64,000 nucleotides of DNA, taken from Phyto melanocephala. Its lineage: Eukaryota; Arthropoda; Insecta; Diptera; Rhinophoridae. Below are positions 59,871 through 64,000 of the stretch, in pieces (positions within the stretch are counted from its first letter, which is position 1; each line of letters starts with the position of its first letter). Position numbers and translations under genes: made by a program. A model generated the notes under the pieces. The model ran no database searches, was not told the DNA's origin, and saw only the letters and a program-made list of their open reading frames with translations. The DNA lies in the NCBI GenBank assembly GCA_941918925.1, contig OW799236.1, forward strand, positions 15,909,474-15,973,473, given 5' to 3'.

Positions 59871-62800
59871 TTTCAACCTTTCAAAATGATTCAAATAATA
59901 ATTTAAATAAATTTCACGAAATAAATAATTCTGAATTAATTGTACCTAAGGTAGACGTAAACAGTAAATCAAATATAACTATCCTTAAAAGAGATAAATG
60001 CAAATGTATATCAGAAGATATATCGAAAATTATTCACCCACAACTTCCTTATCATGAAAGATGGCAAAATTATATAGAACATCGTAATAAAATTTTTCAA
60101 AATAACCTCATAGCTTCTGTTGAAAAACATAAACCCAAACGATCAACTGTTCGTATTAGAAATTATTTTAGAATGCGTAAATTTTGTAAAAAATTTTTAG
60201 TTTCTACTATAATCAGTAACCCTAAAGATAAACGTTTTTATGCAAAAGTCACATTTTTAACTTTTACCGAATATGGCCTTCTTGATACTGGCGCTAACAT
60301 TTGTTGCATTGGATCAGATTTGGCTAAAACGAATTTTTCGTCATTTTCAAATTATCGTAAATGCCGGTCTTTTGTAAAAACCGCTGATGGCAACTCGCAA
60401 GTTGTTACAGGTTGGTTGAGCGTTAATGTTAGTTTTAAAAATGAAGAACACCCTCTTAAACTTTTTATTATCCCTTCGATTACTCAAAGGCTTATTTTAG
60501 GCATTGATTTTTGGAATGCATTCAATCTTATCCCCAATATTGTAGAATCAGTAGATTTCGTAGATACGTCAATAGTTAAAGATAATCTTTTGTCCGAAAA
60601 TGAAAATAATAAGTCCATAATGTTGTCCGTTAATAAAGAAAAATCCGAACAAGTATCAGATGAATTAAAATATCCTTTGACACCCAATCAACAACAACAA
60701 TTACAGTCTATCATTGCATTGTTTCCGAATTTCGAACAGCAAGGTCTAGGAAGAACGAACTTGATTAAGCATGAGATCGATGTTGGAGGTACTAAACCCA
60801 TAAAACAACGTTTTTACCCAGTTTCCCCTGCGGTGGAGAAATTAATGTTCTCTGAAATAGACCGAATGCTAGACTTAGGCGTAATTGAACCTTCACAATC
60901 AGCCTGGAGTTCACCTATGAGGCTGGTAATAAAGCCAAATAAGGTTAGACTGTGCCTAGATGCACGAAAGTTAAATTCGGTTACCAAAAAAGACGCTTAT
61001 CCCTTGCCGTCTATAGAAGGTATATTTTCAAGAATCCCCAAAGCAAATATTATATCTAAATTAGACTTAAAAGATGCTTACTGGCAAATTGGCTTAACTG
61101 ATGAATCAAAAGCTCTTACGGCCTTCACTGTACCAGGCCGCCCGCTGTATCAGTTTTCAGTAATGCCTTTTGGGCTATGTAATGCCCCACAAACGATGTG
61201 TCGTTTAATAGATGAGGTAATCCCCCCCGATTTACGTAATTCAGTTTTTGGATATTTAGATGATCTTATCATAGTTTCAGAAGATTTTCAGACCCATATT
61301 TCATTATTAGTGCGTATAGCAGAACAGTTTCGTAAGGCCAATCTTACTTTAAACATTGGCAAAAGCAAGTTTTGTGTAACAAAAGTACCATATTTAGGAT
61401 ACATAATAGGCAACGGAGGTATAAAGACTGATCCCGAAAAAGTTAGTGCCATTGTTAACTGGCAAGCACCTAAAAACATTAGGCAGGTAAGAGGATTTTT
61501 AGGTCTAGCAGGCTGGTATCGTAGGTTTATTGAGAATTTTTCAAGTGTTGTTTTTCCCATAACGGAAACCTTATCAGCAAAGAAGAAATTTGTTGGGACA
61601 CCAGCAGCAGATGCCGCCTTTGAAAAAATTAAAACGTTATTATCTACAGCTCCTATTCTAGTAAATCCTGACTTTAAAAAGAAATTTTACTTGCAATGCG
61701 ACGCCAGTAATTTTGGTATTGGTGCCGTATTGATTCAGTTAGACGACGAAGGAAATGAAAGGCCAATAGCTTTCATGAGCAAAAAGTTAAACACTGCTCA
61801 AAGAAATTATAGCGTAACAGAACGCGAATGTTTAGCCGCTTTAGAAGCTATAAAACGCTTTCGTTGTTACCTAGAATTGCAGGAGTTCGAGGTAATAACA
61901 GACCATGCAAGTTTGGTTTGGCTTATGAGGCAGCCTGAGCTCACAGGTCGTTTAGCTCGATGGGTTTTCAAGCTACAGTCATTCAAATTTACTATAAGTC
62001 ACCGAAAAGGCAAAGAAAATATTGTCCCGGATGCTCTATCGCGAAGCGTAGATGATGAAGCAATTAATACTATTACCCATATAGAACCAGAAATCGATCT
62101 TAATTCCCCCTACTTTTCAGACCCTGAATACCAAAATCTTAAAGAAAAATTTTTGTCCGATCCCCATAAGTATCCCGATATAAAGGTGGTAGATAAATTT
62201 GTTTATTTTAGAACTGAACACTATAGCGGAAATGAAGAGCAGGAAATAAATTGTTGGAAATTATGGCTACCATATAGGTTACGAAAAGACGTAATAACTA
62301 GAGCACACGATGATCCAGTAGCTTCTCATGGAGGAATGGTCAAAACCGTCGAACTAATACGTCGAAACTTTTTCTGGCCAGGAATGGTTAAGGACGTTCG
62401 TGATTATGTGAGGAATTGTGAGACATGCAAAACTACGAAAGCTCCAAATGTTATATTAAAACCTACCATGGGAAAACAAATGGTTTCAACGCGCCCTTTT
62501 CAAAAGCTTTATGTGGATGTATTAGGACCGTACCCAAGAAGCAAAACAGGCTATATTGGACTCCTTATAGTTCTGGACCATTTAACTAAATTTCACTGGC
62601 TATTTCCATTACGTAAATTTACCTCGAAAGCAATTGAAGATTATCTCAGACAACAAATTTTCCATGTGTATGGAGTACCAGAATGTGTTTTAAGTGACAA
62701 TGGCTCGCAGTTTAAATCTAATGATTTTAATGCGTTTTTAACAAGTTTTGGTATAAAACACACCTATACGGCCGTCTACTCACCCCAAAGTAACGCTTCG

Positions 62801-63331
62801 GAAAGAGTGAACCGTTCAGTAATTGCAGGCATTAGAGCGTATCTCAAGCAGGATCATAAAATGTGGGACGAACACTTAAGCCAAATCAGTTGTGCCCTCA
62901 GAAACGCATACCACCAGTCGATTCATACTACACCTTACCATGCTGTTTTTGGATTCGACATGGTAACTCACGGTAGTTCATACGAAGTTTTGAAAAATAT
63001 TCGCATGCTTAATGAACCTGCATATCATTTGTCTCGGGACGACAGCCTAAAACTAATACGTACTGATTTACAGAAATATATAAAATCAGCTTATGAAACA
63101 AACCAAAAAACCTACAACTTGCGTGCTAGACCTCAAAATTTTACTATAGGGCAAACAGTTTTTAGACGAAGCTTTGAGAAAAGTAGTTTGGAGAAAAACT
63201 TTAATTCAAAATTAGCTCCCCTTTTTATTAAAGCTAAGGTAAAAGAAAAACTTGGCAACCACTATTATATCCTAGAAGATTTTGATGGTAAGGTGGTAGG
63301 AACGTTTCATTCAAAAGACATACGACCCTAG
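59822..63331 (+). CDS. pol: Pol: protease, reverse transcriptase, RNase H, integrase
   Basis: The frame is open from 59822, so made as Gag-Pol it adds about 1165 residues after the slip; the first internal ATG is at 60173 (residue numbers below count from it). Protease: LLDTGA (D38). RT: LDLKDAYWQIGL, MPFGLCNAP and YLDD (361-364). RNase H: D510 in QCDASNFGIGAV, E550, D577 in TDHAS, D620. Integrase: zinc site H712, H719, C749, C752; catalytic D782, D842 and E877, with 34 residues between the last two, one fewer than in retroviruses. A GPY/F-like chromodomain-free C-terminus (KLAPLFIKAKVKEKLG) ends in HSKDIRP. This copies and integrates the element. All key residues are present with no stops, so it is probably functional. 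RT-RNase H-integrase order places it in Ty3/gypsy. Confidence 0.95.
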   Translation, partial: FCKKLPVSGHETTGKVVSTFQNDSNNNLNKFHEINNSELIVPKVDVNSKSNITILKRDKCKCISEDISKIIHPQLPYHERWQNYIEHRNKIFQNNLIASVEKHKPKRSTVRIRNYFRMRKFCKKFLVSTIISNPKDKRFYAKVTFLTFTEYGLLDTGANICCIGSDLAKTNFSSFSNYRKCRSFVKTADGNSQVVTGWLSVNVSFKNEEHPLKLFIIPSITQRLILGIDFWNAFNLIPNIVESVDFVDTSIVKDNLLSENENNKSIMLSVNKEKSEQVSDELKYPLTPNQQQQLQSIIALFPNFEQQGLGRTNLIKHEIDVGGTKPIKQRFYPVSPAVEKLMFSEIDRMLDLGVIEPSQSAWSSPMRLVIKPNKVRLCLDARKLNSVTKKDAYPLPSIEGIFSRIPKANIISKLDLKDAYWQIGLTDESKALTAFTVPGRPLYQFSVMPFGLCNAPQTMCRLIDEVIPPDLRNSVFGYLDDLIIVSEDFQTHISLLVRIAEQFRKANLTLNIGKSKFCVTKVPYLGYIIGNGGIKTDPEKVSAIVNWQAPKNIRQVRGFLGLAGWYRRFIENFSSVVFPITETLSAKKKFVGTPAADAAFEKIKTLLSTAPILVNPDFKKKFYLQCDASNFGIGAVLIQLDDEGNERPIAFMSKKLNTAQRNYSVTERECLAALEAIKRFRCYLELQEFEVITDHASLVWLMRQPELTGRLARWVFKLQSFKFTISHRKGKENIVPDALSRSVDDEAINTITHIEPEIDLNSPYFSDPEYQNLKEKFLSDPHKYPDIKVVDKFVYFRTEHYSGNEEQEINCWKLWLPYRLRKDVITRAHDDPVASHGGMVKTVELIRRNFFWPGMVKDVRDYVRNCETCKTTKAPNVILKPTMGKQMVSTRPFQKLYVDVLGPYPRSKTGYIGLLIVLDHLTKFHWLFPLRKFTSKAIEDYLRQQIFHVYGVPECVLSDNGSQFKSNDFNAFLTSFGIKHTYTAVYSPQSNASERVNRSVIAGIRAYLKQDHKMWDEHLSQISCALRNAYHQSIHTTPYHAVFGFDMVTHGSSYEVLKNIRMLNEPAYHLSRDDSLKLIRTDLQKYIKSAYETNQKTYNLRARPQNFTIGQTVFRRSFEKSSLEKNFNSKLAPLFIKAKVKEKLGNHYYILEDFDGKVVGTFHSKDIRP
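59828..59872 (+). promoter_or_regulatory. -1 ribosomal frameshift signal between gag and pol
   Basis: A AAA AAC at 59828-59834 is a canonical slippery heptamer and sits exactly in gag phase (GCA AAA AAC). Slipping back one base enters the pol frame, which is open from 59822. Six bases further on TTTCCGG (59841-59847) can pair with CCGGGAAA (59859-59866, one bulge). An outer AACTAC (59832-59837) can pair with GTAGTT (59867-59872). The gag stop (59868-59870) lies inside the 3' arm. Confidence 0.85.
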
Positions 63332-63424
63332 CAAATAAAAGAAGTAACAAACCGATTTATTTTCAGTATAAAACCGTTTTTCCAGATAATTCTGTTACGA
63401 TAAAATCATCATAATTATCTAGTT
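63332..63424 (+). other. pol-to-3' LTR spacer, no env, no obvious polypurine tract
   Basis: 93 bases. The bases just before the LTR (ATTATCTAGTT) are not purine-rich; the nearest purine-rich run (AATAAAAGAAG) is about 75 bases away, next to the pol stop. Confidence 0.7.
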
Positions 63425-64000
63425 TGTAGTGTACGGTTTGATTTGATTTATTTTATTTGGTTTTAGTTAATTTGTGTTTTTTTTATCAGTCAGCATTAAA
63501 ATTTATTAGTCATTTTTGTTCTGTGCAAATTTGATATATTTTTTTTTGTCGTATTATTTTTCTTTCCCACTGTAAAGTTTTGTATTAGGTAAGTGACAAT
63601 TGACGTTCTGCTTACAGAGTCTGGTAATTCTAAGCATAAACTTAACGAAACATGTTGACAAGTCTGTAATGTCAATTTTAAGAAAGGTTTAGAAAAAGTT
63701 AACATCCGATTCTCGTCCATTTTCTTCAAGACCACACAGCTGAAAAGATCAGAATATTATTAGAAAAAGTTTAAGTACAAATAGTAAAATTAACATAACC
63801 TTTGAGTTAAATTTATTATAAACAGCCAACAAAATTTATTAGAAGGTATGTACTCGATATAAATTTTAGCACACTGATACGTGATCAGTATATTTTTATA
63901 TAAAAATAACATACCAAAATTTCTAAACAGATTATACTGCGACTGCATGTGGCATCAAACCTTTTTACCCGAATTGTCAATTCTTTGTCAGTCAACCCTC
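63425..64000 (+). repeat. 3' LTR, first 576 bp
   Basis: Begins TGTAGTGTACGG and matches 55347-55922 with no indel and no substitution seen by eye. The remaining ~1.6 kb is outside the window. Confidence 0.9.

Larger units (their letters stand above)
55347..64000 (+). mobile_element. Long-LTR Ty3/gypsy retrotransposon, young, 3' LTR cut by the window edge
   Basis: Order: 5' LTR (55347-57537), primer-binding site (57546), leader, gag (58242-59870), pol in the -1 frame (to 63331), 3' LTR (63425 onward). If the second LTR has the same length, the whole element is about 10.3 kb. The visible 576 bp of the second LTR line up with the first at a constant offset of 8078 with no difference that I could find. 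Both main frames are open. Very long LTRs, a lysine-type primer site and no env recall the Ulysses/Osvaldo group of Drosophila elements (from memory). Inserted into a LINE; left flank GAGG, right flank outside the window. Confidence 0.92.

Noticed and set aside
63332..63424. Search for an env gene between pol and the 3' LTR
   Set aside because: Only 93 bases are available; there is no room for an envelope frame.

Overview
This 64 kb window looks like nuclear DNA of a higher fly, probably a calyptrate such as a blowfly, flesh fly or house-fly relative. The basis is strong A+T richness, very sparse coding sequence split by long introns, and dipteran-type repeats: Tc1/mariner elements, a tRNA-derived SINE, a repeat family bounded by ACCCTTCAC / CCGAATATA motifs, and a fly-type Ty3/gypsy element. 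I cannot name the species, and no bacterial or organellar features are present.

Host genes. Only one gene is well supported. It lies on the plus strand as two coding exons, 12777-13434 and 19901-20353, separated by a 6.5 kb intron. The exons join in phase and together make the C-terminal ~369 residues of a single-pass membrane protein of unknown function, whose membrane helix is split by the intron. Its upstream exon(s) were not identified. A possible first exon (ATG followed directly by GTAAGA at 48538) and a possible core promoter (30578-30612) are weak candidates.

Mobile DNA, left to right: a repeat with ~120-bp internal units (1-320); a SINE with a 12-bp target duplication (346-602); two hammerhead-ribozyme-like folds (1159-1228, 1888-1959); a Tc1 element with TA target duplication and one internal stop (1980-3607); a candidate TIR element carrying a 4 x 40-bp array (4924-6225); a decayed RNase H-bearing LINE (7411-8300); an 11-bp minisatellite (8490-9330), with further arrays at 25938-26320 and, inverted, 31500-31745; a tandem duplication (10829-12524) whose first copy holds a solo LTR and whose second copy preserves the empty site; five DD41D mariner copies in various states (14380, 17440, 21279, 35560, 50080); a pogo-like TA element (33491-34191); a second solo LTR of the same family (39713-40240); foldback MITEs; and several copies of the ACCCTTCAC family.

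The right end (54365-64000) is a three-layer nest. An ACCCTTCAC repeat was interrupted by the 3' end of an RTE/endonuclease-type LINE, which in turn was interrupted by a long-LTR Ty3/gypsy retrotransposon running off the window. That element looks young and intact: its LTRs look identical over the 576 bp visible in both copies. It has a lysine-type primer-binding site, a Gag with an N-terminal RING-H2 finger, and an in-phase A AAA AAC slippery heptamer with a downstream hairpin feeding a Pol frame with protease, RT, RNase H and integrase. No env is present. The RING-H2/Gag fusion, with its frameshift module, is the most interesting system here. The hammerhead-like pair and the mariner rebuilt with 181-bp inverted arms come next.
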